From NCBI RefSeq assembly GCF_032854445.1, contig NC_088295.1:25037385-25101384 (forward strand): a stretch of DNA of 64,000 bases. The letters run 5' to 3'. The translations under genes and the position numbers were made by a program. The notes below the pieces were generated by a model that did no database searches, was not told the DNA's origin, and saw only the letters and a program-made list of their open reading frames with translations. Positions within the stretch are counted from its first letter, which is position 1, and the number at the start of each line of letters is the position of its first letter. Origin of the DNA: Liolophura sinensis. Lineage: Eukaryota > Mollusca > Polyplacophora > Chitonida > Chitonidae. Below are positions 25,856 to 38,098 of the stretch, one piece after another.

Positions 25856-26181
25856 GGTCCGTTTCGCAAAGAAAATATTTGAATCACAACTAAAATAAAA
25901 TGAAGGAGAAATTATCATCTTTTCGTTTTATTTATACATATTAATGTAATATATTTATGTTTTGAAGCAAATTTAACAATTGTCTTCATGGGTTCTACCA
26001 ATCAGACTGCTGAAGAGCTGCCATATAGCCGAATATGGTAAGTCTGCTTAGCATTTGACAGTTATTCTTTTGTGAAACAGCCTAGTCAGCTGTTTTTGTT
26101 GCCTGCTTACGGTAGTCGGTTAAATGACCTTCAGCTGACTAACAAACCTTAAATGGCTACGGAAGTTTTCGAAACGGGACC
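25856..26181. mobile_element. MITE-like element with imperfect terminal inverted repeats
   Basis: The left end GGTCCGTTTCGCAAAG and the reverse complement of the right end, GGTCCCGTTTCGAAAAC, match apart from one inserted base and one change. The 326 bases between are AT-rich and non-coding. The target-site duplication is not clear (at most two bases). Additional CAGCTGACT and CTGACTAAC repeats inside and just outside suggest nested or decayed ends. Non-autonomous DNA transposon is the best guess. Confidence 0.35.
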
Positions 26182-27083
26182 CTGAGTATTTCCTTGATTG
26201 ATTTTCAGGCACAAACCATAACGTTACAGGGAAATTCAGTCCCTCATGAAAAGAATAGAGTGGAGGATTGATGACAAAGGCCATAAGCACGCCCCGGAAA
26301 ATTACCCACTATCAGCCCCGACAAATAAGATGATTGCCACTGTCGTATGTATCTGTGGACGTTGTCCGGCCATACCTCGGCTTGCACTGTGTACGGAATT
26401 TCCACAGCCACTCTACATACACTCAAGGGCAACACTGTGTATTTGCCTTATTTTAAGCCTTATAACACGCAATGTAAGGCTCATCAAGTATTTTACAGTG
26501 TCACCCATTTGCAATTTCAGCGGAAGAACAACCAAAAAGTAATCAATATCCATGAGATTTAAACTCAGTGATTTGAATGTCATTTAGCCTACGTAACAGT
26601 ATTTTTGTAAAATCTGGGAATGCATTGTCCGGAAATAGCATGGCTTTCAAAACCATTGACCATGAGGTAAAACATGGTAAGGCCTATAGAGCATGAGACC
26701 AACGTCCTTCCAACAAAGTAAGGGACAGCTGACATTTAGTATATTCTACAAACATGTATATGTACATCATAATACTGGATGACATTTTAAAAATACCATT
26801 TTTGTTACAGTGGTTTGGAATTTCAAAGTCTTGTCTGGACGGTTTACATGATTAGTTGGATGCTTGGCCCTGAGATCGCTGCTTTAGAAAGCGATCGATA
26901 GAGGTGCGTGTAAATAATCAAATCAGCCATGCAATGTCCAAAAGACATACTGCCAGACAAACAAACACCTATTCAGAGAACCCATTTATGCAGCTGTACT
27001 GACGAGTATTAGCTATACCTGCATGTTAAATTCAGTCGCATTCTCCTGAGTTATGCCTACACCCTGTAGTGTATCATCCGCAT
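26182..27083. other. non-coding stretch
   Basis: Overlapping 60-100 codon frames on both strands at 26244-26562 are uninformative. Short ATGGCTTTC-type open frame before GAG|GTAAAA near 26640 is too short to call. Confidence 0.45.
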
Positions 27084-27098
27084 TTCTATTCATTTCCT

Positions 27099-27156
27099 TT
27101 GTCGCGATAAAACTGAAATATTGTTGAAAGCGACGTTAAAACTTTCACTCACTCAC
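27099..27156 (+). mobile_element. SINE family 2, 58-bp 3'-end insertion with 15-bp target duplication
   Basis: The insert carries ATATTGTTGAAAGCGACGTT and AAAACTTTCACTCACTCAC, the 3' end of the family seen complete (reverse strand) at 61632-61995. It is bracketed by a perfect 15-base direct repeat, TTCTATTCATTTCCT, at 27084-27098 and 27157-27171. That shows insertion by target-primed reverse transcription with extreme 5' truncation. Confidence 0.8.
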
Positions 27157-27171
27157 TTCTATTCATTTCCT

Positions 27172-28495
27172 AATTTTGCATTCAGGTGATAATTTCAATT
27201 TGCATGCGCAACTGCAAGGAAAGTTCATACATAAAAAACGAATTTAATAGATAGTTTATTTTACTCTTTGGTATAGAATATATAAGATAGTCGGGATACC
27301 CCGTCTAAAATCTATAAAACTGTTCAGTCGCAAAACACAGTTTGCAGTTGTGTCAATTACAGTCCGAAACACAGATAGAGTAAAGAGAGTGTCATAGACG
27401 ATACCGACATGACTTATTGTAACTTGTGAATTTGGACAGTACAGAACCGTTCTTCCTTAACACAAACTGAGCATTTGCAATTGTGCACACTTTCCCACCG
27501 TACCCGGAATTTCCAGATAGTCTTCAAGGGTTTCCTAGAACATTGTTGTTTTGATGTCTAACATTACAGTTGACATAAAATGCATATATTTCCATGTTTT
27601 AAACGGATTCTGTTCTAGGTTGATACATATATTTCAACAGATTTACCGCAGTTAAGTTACGATATTCCAGGTATATTAAATGCCAGACTTTGGTTTGGGA
27701 TGTTTAAGTACATTTACACTAAACAGAACCACAAGCAGTATGCTACACATGTTTAAATATTGCTATATTCGGAGTACTTTACCATCCTCATTGTCAAAGA
27801 TTGGCTACTGCGCAGCTGCACTGAACCGAATGTAAATTTGATTGGCATATGCAGCCCTATCATGTCTTTAAAAAGTGAGAATTCTTTACATTTCCAAAAC
27901 CAATTCTAAAAGAACGAAGATTTTTGGACAATCTCCTACGGTGCTGAGTCGAGGGGTTCCCCTTAGTTGTCGAAATAAATGTCCCCACGATTCGTCTTTC
28001 TCTTGAATGATATTGACTCAAGAATATCAGGAAATTAGCCGGGTTTCGAAGGAAAGCGACCTACCTTTCTCATATACTGGTTGCGTAATGCAGTAATCTC
28101 AGAATGTCTGCTGTGGTGACAGTACGCTACGAGCTGTCAGAATATATATATACTATAGGCCTACGCAGATAGGAGGACGTAAATAGGCCTGTGGCATAAT
28201 GACGTCCACCCTGATTCTAAACTCAGAGAAAACAGACAATGTCACATTGTAAATGGTTCTACTGCAGTGCAAACACAACCAAAAGAAATAAACTTGGTAC
28301 TGGACGGCAAACCTTGTTCAGGAATTGTATGTAGATTCACTATTAGGCACGCGCGTGTAAGGAGTGATGTCATTGTTGTACATGCTTATAGAAGAGGAAT
28401 TTAACCCACGTGACCCACAATCTCATGGGAAGCGTTAACGGTTTCCTGTTCACAATATACAGCATATGATATGTCCTACAGCCTCGATTATGTCA
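27172..28495. other. non-coding stretch
   Basis: A minus-strand AAAG|GTAGGT donor near 28064, with a CACCACAG acceptor 46 bases upstream, brackets a short open segment, too small to call. An ATATATATATAC run is near 28141. Confidence 0.4.
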
Positions 28496-28751
28496 TCTCC
28501 GTTACGGAGGGAGATAGCCTGCAGGCGTGGGGCAGTGATCCAGGAGCCTCTCACCAATGCAGTCACTATGTGTTCAAGCCCAGCTAATGCTAGCTTCCTC
28601 TCCGGTAGCACATGATAAGGTCAGCAACCTGCGGATGGTCGTGGGCTCTCCAGGGCTTTCCCGATTTCCTCCCATCATTAAGATGGCCGTCACCGTATAA
28701 GAGAAATATTCTTAGGTAGGGCGTAAAACACCACTAAAATAAATACATAAA
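28496..28751 (+). mobile_element. SINE family 1, near full-length diverged copy
   Basis: A head-like region with CCAGGAGCCTCTCACCAATG and a B-box-like GTGTTCAAGCCCAGC is followed by CTTCCTCTCCGG, CAACCTGCGGATGGTCGTGG, a GGCCGTCACCGTATAAG segment and TAGGGCGTAAAACACC, then an AAATAC tail. Flanking TATGTCA (28489-28495 and 28752-28758) may be a short target duplication. Confidence 0.8.
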
Positions 28752-28758
28752 TATGTCA

Positions 28759-30211
28759 CGAATAGTTGAAGCACAGCCATCAGTAAATTAACAGTCAGGT
28801 GAGGCCTCGCTAAAGAGGTCCTAGAAGGCAACTGATGTGCCTCTCCTTCCTCGAAATGACTAAACCATTAATCTAATGTTTAAACTACAGTTCCGATTAA
28901 CATGGTACTAAAGCCCTATATACAATTTCGATATTAGGTATCAGGGGGATAGTTATGCATGAATTGACTGTATTATACGACAGTGCTGCTGGAGTTTACA
29001 GTTTACTCAGTTACACCTACACCACTCTACGGGAAGCGTGTCACAAGAATGACAGCCTTTCACTAAGTAATACCACGGGAATAAAGCCATGGTATCCAAA
29101 TGGATCGAGCTGTCTACCGCCATTAATAATCATGGTGTGACCAAGTGTGCGTTACCCAAACCACACACATGCCGGCGCTTTTATTCCCAGACTTGAATTT
29201 TGTTATCGGTTATCCCATTTCTACGCTACAGAGATGACACATTTCCTGCCTGAACTGTTTCTTTAATTACAGAGTAAACAACGCCCCAAGGTTGCAGAAG
29301 GTACTCCAGCGCAAACAATACCACCGCCAAGGCTTTGTCCAGGTCCAAACTCTCGTAGCATCCACTAGTTTGTACCCGTAAGCCATCTGGTGTACAGCTA
29401 AACCTATCAGTTGGATTCAACACAGACCTGTTAGCTGGTTACCAGTATTTACCAGATTTTTACCTTTGGCAATAGGAGGTACTCAAAACGACTGACCTAT
29501 ATCCCACCCATACAAACTACCCCGAGGGTAGATCCACTGTGGTTTACATACCAGAAAGCTTTGACACCCTTAAGCCTGCTTGGAATGGTTGTGCAAAATA
29601 CTTAACACCTACAGATGCAAATGCCTTACTGAATACATTTAAGAGCTTGTTTTGCAGATTCTGTAATTGGAACACATCCTGATTGGCACCAAGCAGATTT
29701 GTTGTAAAATAGCTCCGCCTTTGCTAGAAAATACTAAGCCCCGTGTAGTCAATGAGGACCATTGCCGAGCGGCATTGAGAGAGCACTAAAGCCAACAGCA
29801 ATCTGACTGAAGACATTAGCCCATTGCCACATAACAGACATTCTTAACAGGAGCTGATTTGTCCATCCACGTCGAAGCGACAACACTGCGTAAGCGACTG
29901 ACCATTATTTTAGGACTGTCTCTATCTCGATTATCTGAATAACATTAATAGGCTCGATTGCTTAGCAGCTTTCCTCATTATCTGAGTGATGTGTCCGTGA
30001 AAGACTACACTGAAGGCACCAAAAATTCCAACCAGTAACAGTGTTGTGACAAAGTGCAGACTTGTGCTTCGTTCTTGTACATACCAAACCCAAAACACCT
30101 CAGTATACACATCTGACCAAAACAATTTAGGCTGGAGTATGAGATGCCGTGAGTTTCATTGCCAGAGTGGTTGTAGTCTTTTTTCGCAGTACGATTTATG
30201 AATAATTCTGT
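28759..30211. other. non-coding stretch
   Basis: No exon or repeat I can support. Frames of about 60-70 codons at 28955, 29226, 29931 and 30005 lack splice context. Confidence 0.45.
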
Positions 30212-30281
30212 AGGCGACACCAGGATTTGATCTCAGGTCTCCTGAATCGAAATACATCAGTCTACCAACATAGCGAAAGGA
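30212..30281 (-). mobile_element. probable tRNA-like SINE head fragment
   Basis: Read on the minus strand, TTTCGCTATGTTGGTAGAC matches a tRNA 5' end with A box, a GATTCAGGAGACC-like anticodon arm follows, and GAGATCAAATCCTGG matches a B box, all within about 70 bases. It lacks the pairing of a functional tRNA as far as I can fold it by eye, so a SINE head or tRNA pseudogene is more likely than a tRNA gene. Confidence 0.4.
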
Positions 30282-33200
30282 AACTACCCAGAACCTATAA
30301 CCCCTCAAAAGCTGGCCCCGTTCCTACACGGTACAGAGAAAAGGCATTCGACCCCGTTACATTGCTGGCGATGAATATCTTGGCGTGCTGACGCGGAGAG
30401 ATTCGGAGAAGATGGTTATCCGCTCAAAACTATGATTATGGGAATACAGATTTATTTATGTAAGCTGTCACGTTAAATTAAAAAATATGATACACCAGGT
30501 GTAACATTTTGTCCAGTAAAGCTAAAACCACACTTGATTTACTTGTAGGTATTGCCTCGAGAAACAAAAAATATCATCAAAATAACAACTCCAGTTTCCA
30601 GGCAAAGCCAGGAGACACGAGAATTAAATATTTAAGTCTCAGATGGTAGTCCATGTTAAAAAGTTGCTGACATCGATGGATAGGATCAAATGTGCCTCAG
30701 ATGCGATTTGAAAGTCCAGTTTTCTATTACGAGTCTATAAATAATACGTTTATATACATCTTCACTTGTATTCAATGCACCACGACAAAAATTATTCTTC
30801 TTGCCTGATTAAGTTAGCTGTGACTTACAGTACACATTCCCAGATTTTACGGGCTTTTGAAGCAAGTAGAAATTATGCACTCTTTATTATTCTTCTCTTA
30901 AGTCTTCTCCTCGCCATTCGCCTATTGGCAGTATGTGAATGTGAAGTTATCATAATTGTTGATTAATTTGAACAAGTAGGATTGGTTTTCGTGAGGATTT
31001 ACATAGCAATTCCCAGTTTAATGTATTCACAATGTCTACATGTACCTCCATTCACCGAAAACTGGTAACTCCTTTATACCAAAATAGCGTTAAGCTCATG
31101 CACGTTTCCTTATATGGGAATTGATGGCTGCTACTAACGATCGCTGGTTTGAATGGTTTGCGCAAAGTTAGAGTATTTTGCACATTTGCTGCTCTTATAT
31201 AATGGCATTTCTCTAGAACCAAGCTTCCGGATACTTTTGTTCCAATTTGTAGGACTAAACGTTATCTCCGTGTACAAATTATCACAGCTTGACTACTCCT
31301 GTTTGAATCAATGTATGAAAAGTAAAGTCTACTGACATTGTGCCTGGGCTGGAGATGATTAGTGTCCAGGGTCAGTAACGATATTAAAGCCTTATTTGTT
31401 TGAACAAAGACGACTATATTAAGTTTGTGAAGCAAATGTCGGACTACAATTGCACGGAATCAGTCATTCTGGGTCGGTAGTCAGAAAGCTAAGCCATGAA
31501 ATCTGTGCAAAGCGTAGTTGAACAAGTCTTTCCTTGTCTGGTGGGGTTTGCTTGGACAAAGCCTTTATTTGTATTAGAGCACAATGAAACGACTGGTCTC
31601 CTATTCGTTCCCACAGATATCCTGTTTCAACATGCAAACAAACATTAGTTCCCCAAGCCTTTCCTTGTGGGTTTTAAATACCCACCCAGCCGCCATCTTG
31701 TGTAGCTCAGCAGAGTATACTCTTTTGTCTATCATATGTAATTCCCAACACGTTAACAACACAGCAATAAGGAAGTAAATTAGTGTAGAACTATCATTTC
31801 AAAATAATGACAATACAAAAGACAGCGGTATGGAGTGTAAAACTTGCCATTAGTCATGGGTTTTGTTTACCTTCTCATGTAAATCACGAACTTATACCCC
31901 TAGCACAATGACGTCAGCTGCTGAAATACGCAAAACAAAAAAGTGCAGTCATATTATTTACAATTTCATGAGCATCAGTAGTCTAGAATTACTCCAAAAT
32001 GCTATCTAAACACATTTAATACAGTTTTACATGAAAAAAATCCACAGGAACTAATGCAGAAGCGAAGCAGTGCGGGCAACATCGGGGTTTTTCAAGAAAA
32101 TCTGATAATGGCAGCTTTGATGCCAGTGCTAGTACGCAAGGTCTAAGAAACTGTCTCACAACATGTGGTCGATCTATGATCAACCTTCAATCATGGGGAC
32201 CCAATTATCGTAAATTAAATGCCTTCAGCTCGGAGATAATATTGTAGCAGATGGCTTGTACACCGAACAGTAGGATGAAGGTTTGAATGTAAATCAACGC
32301 ATCTAGGATATTTCTTTTACAGCTTTAAATTCCAGTTTCATTGCTTGAGAAAACTTATTTTGGTTGTTGTTTTTAAGTAAATGAAATGAACCACTGACAG
32401 GAGTTTAATTTGAAATGAACTTTAAAATGCTGGTGTGCACATTTAGAGCATATTTCTTATCGCTTTGCATGGATCGGTGGTCGCCTACTCGTATATCTAC
32501 TGAAATAATAAGATCAACTGAAGCCAGTTTATTGAATTACATTCAGGTGAACCTGTGCATACCCTGGCAATTATCCACATTGGTAACGTAAATTGTCTTT
32601 TCAGTTAAATGTGAGCGTGTCTCGACCGAATGTGTCGTTGGTTCCATTAAAAGTGCTATGTGCCTTCGAGGATCCATTCACGTAGTATAACTCCGCGTAA
32701 AGGGCTATTTCGCACCTCACCAAATCGATGAAATGGATCAGTACTGGTTTGCTATACCCGTACAGTTATTTTGCCGAAAATGTGTCATGGTTGATATTAG
32801 ATTAGTCACCATTTTTCTCGTCTTGCCGTCAGAAATGTTCTGTAAGTGGCGGGTTGGAGGTCTTCCTCAGTGGGTCATGCCTAAGAGACGTTAACCAGCT
32901 TTTACTTACAAACATACTGACAGAATCTAACGGCGATATAGTGTGTATGGATGGCAACAACCCTAGCAACTTCCCCGAATACATTGCCCAACTTGTTAAA
33001 ACGTGGTAGCCAAGCTCGTGGCGTTGTTTTCACAAGCTCATATCGGTGCTCTGTATCACAGTTGTCAGACTGAAGAGGCACATGATGTATACTAATGAGA
33101 CCGACAATTGGCTGACGCTCTGGCAACACAGTTCATCATACCGGCCAGCATTAAGCACCGCGGACGCCTCTGGGACTTGCGTGTAGCACAATTGAACAGC

Positions 33201-34313
33201 AAAGTGACACGCCTACAGCAACACGAAATAGCTTTAAAGAATCTAGCCCAGAAGTCCACAGCATGATGCATGTGTTAATTTGATAAAGTTAACCTCTTTA
33301 TAGGGACAACGAAAATGTGCTAACTGATTTTGGTTCATTGTAAAACATTAGATACGTGATGTTGTTGTTGTTGTTGCTCTTGTTTTTTCAAAGGGGGGCT
33401 GTGGTGTCCTTTGGAGAATGATATCATGCTCTCTACATTGACACAAATTACTAAACATGAAACTGTGCTAATCTAATCAAGGGCCATATAACGACGTTTG
33501 ACTGACGGGAAAACTTTAAATCTCGATTCCATTGGCAGTTTATGTCCCCAGGTATTCAGCAGTCGATATATTATCTTTGCAGCATATCGATTGTTGAATG
33601 TTGCCATTTTAACTCACAATGTATAAAATTAAGCGTTTTAATTTTAAAAATTTTAAATTTGGAGTTAAGTCAGCTCCGTTTTTGTGTTTCTTTTTGTCAT
33701 AGGCCCCTGTGTAACACAAATATTAATATCCTGTTTCCCACAATTTAGCACTGCATACGTATGTAGCTCACTCCTCCACTTTAATGTGTGTAGTTCTCTG
33801 ACAAAGTTGTTGCTCAGCGATGGCTTGAACATGTGGTCTTCCATTTCACTTTCAGATTCCTAAGAAGGGTTCACAAGACTGGTAATGCCACTGATAGGCT
33901 AACTATACTAAGAGTAAACCTATAATTGCAGTTTCGCACTACCTCCTTACTTGTTAGTAAATGTACTTCAACGTTTCCATCTTCCTAATAAGCTTTGTTA
34001 ATTTTAGCTTGACAGTCATTGAGATGTACACATTAAGCAGTATTTATAAATTGTTGTGATACATTTATTCTAGTTAAAGACGTTTACGGCACTTAATGAC
34101 CAGGAGGCATCGACAAATTATCTCCGCTAAACCAGGCGACTCTAAATTTACAGTATTGACTAACTCGTACAACTGCACCTTTGTAACAAATTAACCTTGA
34201 CACCTGCCGTTTCAAATTCGAATCTAAACCGGGAAACAACAGTTGTGTTTAAAACCTCCCTCTACTAATGCGCTATAATCAACGGCCTCCACATGAGCTT
34301 TTACATGCTATAG
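30282..34313. other. non-coding stretch
   Basis: Short (GTT)n run at 33361-33377. Frames at 31584-31778, 32902-33129 and 33542-33748 have no support. I see no recognisable transposon protein. Confidence 0.45.
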
Positions 34314-34326
34314 TTTTTAGTAAAGT

Positions 34327-34595
34327 TTATTTATTTATTTATTTGATTGGTGTTTTACGCCGTACTCAAGAATATTTCACTTATACGACGCCGGCCAGCA
34401 TTATGGTGGGAGGAAACCGGGCAGAGCCCGGGGGAAACCCACGACCATCCGCAGGTTGCTGACATACCTTCCCACTTACGGCCGGAGAGGAAGCCAGCAT
34501 GAGCTGGACTTGAACTCACAGCGACCGCATTGGTGAGAGGCTCCTGGGTCATTTCGCTGCGCTAGCGCGCTAACCGACCGAGCCGCAGAGGCCCC
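34327..34595 (-). mobile_element. SINE family 1, full-length copy
   Basis: Reverse-strand copy with every part. The tRNA-like head (GGCTCGGTCGGTTAGCGCGC as A-box region; GAGTTCAAGTCCAGCTC as B box) is followed by GCTTCCTCTCCGGCCG, CGTGGGTTTCCCCCGGGC, CCACCATAATGCTGGCCGGC, the GAATATTTCACTTATACG motif (given here as on the plus strand) and an (AAAT)n tail. Target-site duplication TTTTTAGTAAAGT (34314-34326) and CTTTTAATAAAGT (34596-34608), 11 of 13 matching. Best reference copy in the window. Confidence 0.92.
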
Positions 34596-34608
34596 CTTTT
34601 AATAAAGT

Positions 34609-35191
34609 AACATGAAATCCAACGGTACTGTTTTATACTATCCCATATAAAGCGTTTTCATACATTTACACATTAGATATGATATTTTTAGCAACCGCTC
34701 CTTGGTTGACATCACATCTTCCAGCTTTTTGTAATGGACATAGTATAAAAATATTGGAATGAAACGTTAAAAAAGCTAACCACTCTATGGAATGAAAGTA
34801 ATGAGCACACTTGCGTGGGTTGTTCGCTCTGCATATAAGTGCAATATAAGTTAATATAAGATATGTTTTTTTTTCCTTTACGTTGACGCCACTTTCATTT
34901 TTATTCTCTATATATGAGTTAAAAACCGAAAGGCTGCAAATGTCATGTGGCAACAAAACAAGCGAGTATCTGTGCAACGTGGTCAATGAAATACAAAACT
35001 GAACAATAACTTCAGTAGGGAGGGAGTTGAGAGTTGAGTTATGGAAACATCTAAATCTGAATCACCTAATCCTGAAAAGCACTATATAAAACCAAAGTCG
35101 TAATATGACGAAAATAATCTTAAAATCCACAATAAACCCCAAAACTTGAAATCTTTCATTACTTTCTTGTGTAGAGCTTTTTTTCCACCAG
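34609..35191. other. non-coding stretch before candidate exon
   Basis: AT-rich. A 106-codon minus-strand frame (34666-34986) has no splice support. Nothing else seen. Confidence 0.45.
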
Positions 35192-35313
35192 GGCCACCTG
35201 TTGGGTTATTGCTGGCTCATTTATATAATGCGTCGGTCTCGCCGCAACCGATCCGCAACTTAATTAACGATGTCACAAGCTTGAATCCAACTCCGGTTGA
35301 TTCTTCTTCGGCT
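35192..35313 (+). CDS. candidate internal exon, unknown protein
   Basis: A strong acceptor (GAGCTTTTTTTCCACCAG, AG at 35190-35191) is followed 122 bases later by GCT|GTAAGT, a good donor. Only one frame is open across it: two bases completing a codon (phase 1 in), then 40 codons, phase 0 out. The peptide starts PPVGLLLAHLYNASVSPQPI and continues with RNLINDVTSLNPTPVDSSSA, a plausible amphipathic then Ser/Pro-rich segment. No family recognised. The next plus-strand exon-like piece (36313) needs phase 1, so the two cannot join directly; either an exon between them is missed or they belong to different transcripts. Confidence 0.35.
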
Positions 35314-36312
35314 GTAAGTAAAGATTTGTTAGATAATTGTTTAGTACGATATTAACCTCAAGCATTTGCACTATTGTTTATTTGTAAAGACGAAAACATA
35401 AACTGCACCTGCGGGTCGAAGCTGAGGCTAACATACAGAAGCGTTTAGCGTGCTTAAAAATGCATTGTGTTATTGTTGTTTGTTGCGATTGACATATTTA
35501 TTGGTTCAGTTACTGGTAATAAGTAGTTAAATTAAGTCAGACTCAAAGTCACTTTGCCCTTTCTCTCATAATTTATATGACGAATGAAACAATAGTCCGA
35601 ATGAAAATTTGTATGCATTTGTTTACAATTGAGACTGGCTGCAGCCATTGCCAAGACGTTCCTCGTCATTTACTCCTAATGTAACACATCATGGAACGCG
35701 CTGCCAAATGCCGATAAAATCAAAAATACCTGTTGTAATGCTGTCAATTTGTACACGGCACAGATTAACACTATAAGTTGTCAATTTACAACCACAATAA
35801 GTGGAAATGACATAAAGAGCGAGTAATACTTGGCATGAAGGCTGGGTTCAAATCTAACAAAGTATTCTTAATGTGATTTTTATAAAACAAAAAACAGAAG
35901 TGCTTTGTAGTTTTTATTTATATTCACGGATTCTGATGGAATAAAATAATTGTATAATTGAGCAAATTTTTAACTGTGGCTGAAATAAAGCTCAAGCATT
36001 TGTCGCTAACCGTCACTAATTGGTAGCGTGTGGAATCCGTTAGATCAACAAATAGCGCCTTAAAAACGCCAGTGATTCCATAGAACGGTTTTGAAAAAGA
36101 ATCCGTTTTTGCACCAGAGGCTCTAATCGTGCAATAACCAAAGCTTGGACGCTCCGAGTGCGTGATTTCTGCCAAAGTAATGTCACGGAGTGATTCAAGA
36201 GGAACAACATCACCAGCAATGTGAAGAAACGAAATCGCTACAAGGTTAACGTTGCGAAGCTTCGTCATTCCTCAAACAGTCAACGTTTGCTGCTACCAAT
36301 GTTTATTTTCAG
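35314..36312. other. putative intron / non-coding
   Basis: A 114-codon minus-strand frame (35924-36268) overlaps here without splice support. A plus-strand GGCTGCAG acceptor near 35645 is followed by 44 open codons, but no donor of the needed phase is evident. Confidence 0.35.
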
Positions 36313-36470
36313 AGTTTTTTCTATCTCAACCAAAACGCAAGGTACCAGTAAAGCTTGTGCTGCCTAAAGACAGGCAACGAAACAACGATATAAATCAACT
36401 GGATTTCCATTTTGGAATACCTAGAAAGAGAAAAACCTTGCCTTGCTTTTTGAGGACGCATGAAACTTAA
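36313..36470 (+). CDS. candidate terminal exon with basic C-terminus
   Basis: The acceptor CAATGTTTATTTTCAG (AG at 36311-36312) leads into a frame that takes one base from the previous exon (phase 1) and runs 51 codons to TAA at 36468-36470. The peptide is strongly basic: FFLSQPKRKVPVKLVLPKDR, then a GIPRKRKTLPCFL stretch near the end. The PKRK and PRKRK clusters resemble nuclear localisation signals. No AATAAA is seen in the first hundred bases after the stop. Family not recognised. The acceptor is good and the bias toward Lys/Arg is unlike the other chance frames, so I give it moderate weight. Confidence 0.35.
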
Positions 36471-37834
36471 AATGCTGTAAAAAATGACTACTGGATTTTT
36501 ATGTACGTGTATGTTATGGGTCTTAGAAACACAATAGGATGACGGGTAATTTTATGAGTCACTTCACAGCGTGAATGATAAATAATATGCACGTTGATAC
36601 GTAAATATTTCGCATATATGTATTTGTTCAGATAAATAACCTTGCACGCTCATGAAATGTCAGTAGTGTTTAAAAGCAAATATTTCATCTTGATGATTTG
36701 TGGCATTGATTTTAATTTAAATTACTCTTTCTTCAAGGCTATTCATTAGACTTCAATGTTGTTTGTAGTTCTAGAAAGAAGTTAGAGTGTGCTCATTAAT
36801 CATTCATTTATATATGTTTGCTGGTCGAGCAAAACGTTGAAACTGTCGCTGTGATTTGCCGGGTACCTGAAAACCTATCCGACAAGCAAAGAGTAGATTC
36901 ATGACATGACATGACACCTTACTCAACAATAGTCTAACAGTGATATGGAACGAGCCCTTTAACCATCAGAACTTTAACTGTCTAATCCAACGAAGTCCCT
37001 AATTCATAGTTCATGATTAAACTTCCGGTGTATTTGCAGAGGATGTCTGCTCAGCAACTATAGACAAAGACAGATAAGACGGTGACCCCTGATTACACTA
37101 CAAAAAGTTACTGTGTCTTTCATCACTGCCTTGAATGGAACCTTATTAACATATACTTTCTGTCGCCTTTTCTCGTAGACTAGCTGAATGAGAGGTATAG
37201 TATAGTTTCGGCTGTAGCATCGATTTAATCACCAGAAGGCATGTGAAGTGACAAATACCTAATTTAAGGGAGATGTTTTATTTACCGGTACAATGAGCGC
37301 TGAATGATAGGCCGATTCCAGATGGCAGGGTGCCAGTTAAAGCGCATCATTATCTCGGTAAAGTCGGAACATAGCAGAATACAACTTCCGACACCTGGCG
37401 ATGGAAACGGGCAGCTCTTTCCCGGGGGGACAGGCGTTCGAACACGGGGCTGTCGACAACTATTCGGACACTTCTCTTTTTCCTCTTCCGTCCTCTATTT
37501 CTATGCGTATTTCTTAGCGAAATAGATAAAAACATGTTACTATTCTAACCGATGCTGTGATGTTGTCCAACATATAAAAAGGCTCTTAACGCTCTTCTTC
37601 AGGCGCAAAAACAGCTTTAAATTATAATTTTCATATTGTCTCAGCGGCCAGTGCGGAAATTAAAAAGCCAGCTGTGGTGACGTCAACGATGATAGCTCTA
37701 AAAACAAATTTCGAATTGGTGCCGCTAAGCTGGTCTCTTTTTCCCAGTATGTTATTTCCGAACACACTGGAAAGGGATTATTAAGAAACATATTGAGAAA
37801 CATCTTTTTGGCATATCTTTTTTATTTTCCTTCG
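36471..37834. other. non-coding stretch
   Basis: A short ATGACATGACATGACA run lies at about 36900-36916. Frames at 37304-37535 on both strands are G+C-richer but lack splice signals. Confidence 0.45.
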
Positions 37835-37843
37835 AACCATACC

Positions 37844-37977
37844 TAACCTGCAGATAGTCGTGGGTTTCTCCCGGGCTGTGCCCGGTTTCCTCCCACCATA
37901 ATGATGGCCGCCTTCTCATAAGCGAAATATTCTTTAGTACGGCGTAAAACACTAATGAAATAAATAAAAATAAATCA
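37844..37977 (+). mobile_element. SINE family 1, 5'-truncated with target duplication
   Basis: It begins in the body (CAGATAGTCGTGGGTTTCTC), continues through CCACCATAATGATGGCCGCC and TTTAGTACGGCGTAAAACAC, and ends in an AAATAAA-type tail. A perfect 9-base direct repeat AACCATACC flanks it (37835-37843 and 37978-37986). Confidence 0.88.
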
Positions 37978-38098
37978 AACCATACCAGTCCTTTTATAGT
38001 ACTTTTTGATGTATCCTTAAAATCATATTAACTGAGTCAATTCGAAATTCATAAAAAATCATGTTCAGGCATGCTACACATAGATTGCTTGTGTCCTC

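Noticed and set aside
30212-30281. Possible tRNA gene
   Set aside because: A- and B-box-like motifs are present, but I could not pair the acceptor and anticodon stems; a SINE head or tRNA pseudogene is more likely.
35924-36268. 114-codon minus-strand frame
   Set aside because: Reads moderately protein-like but has no splice sites and overlaps a plus-strand candidate intron; treated as chance.
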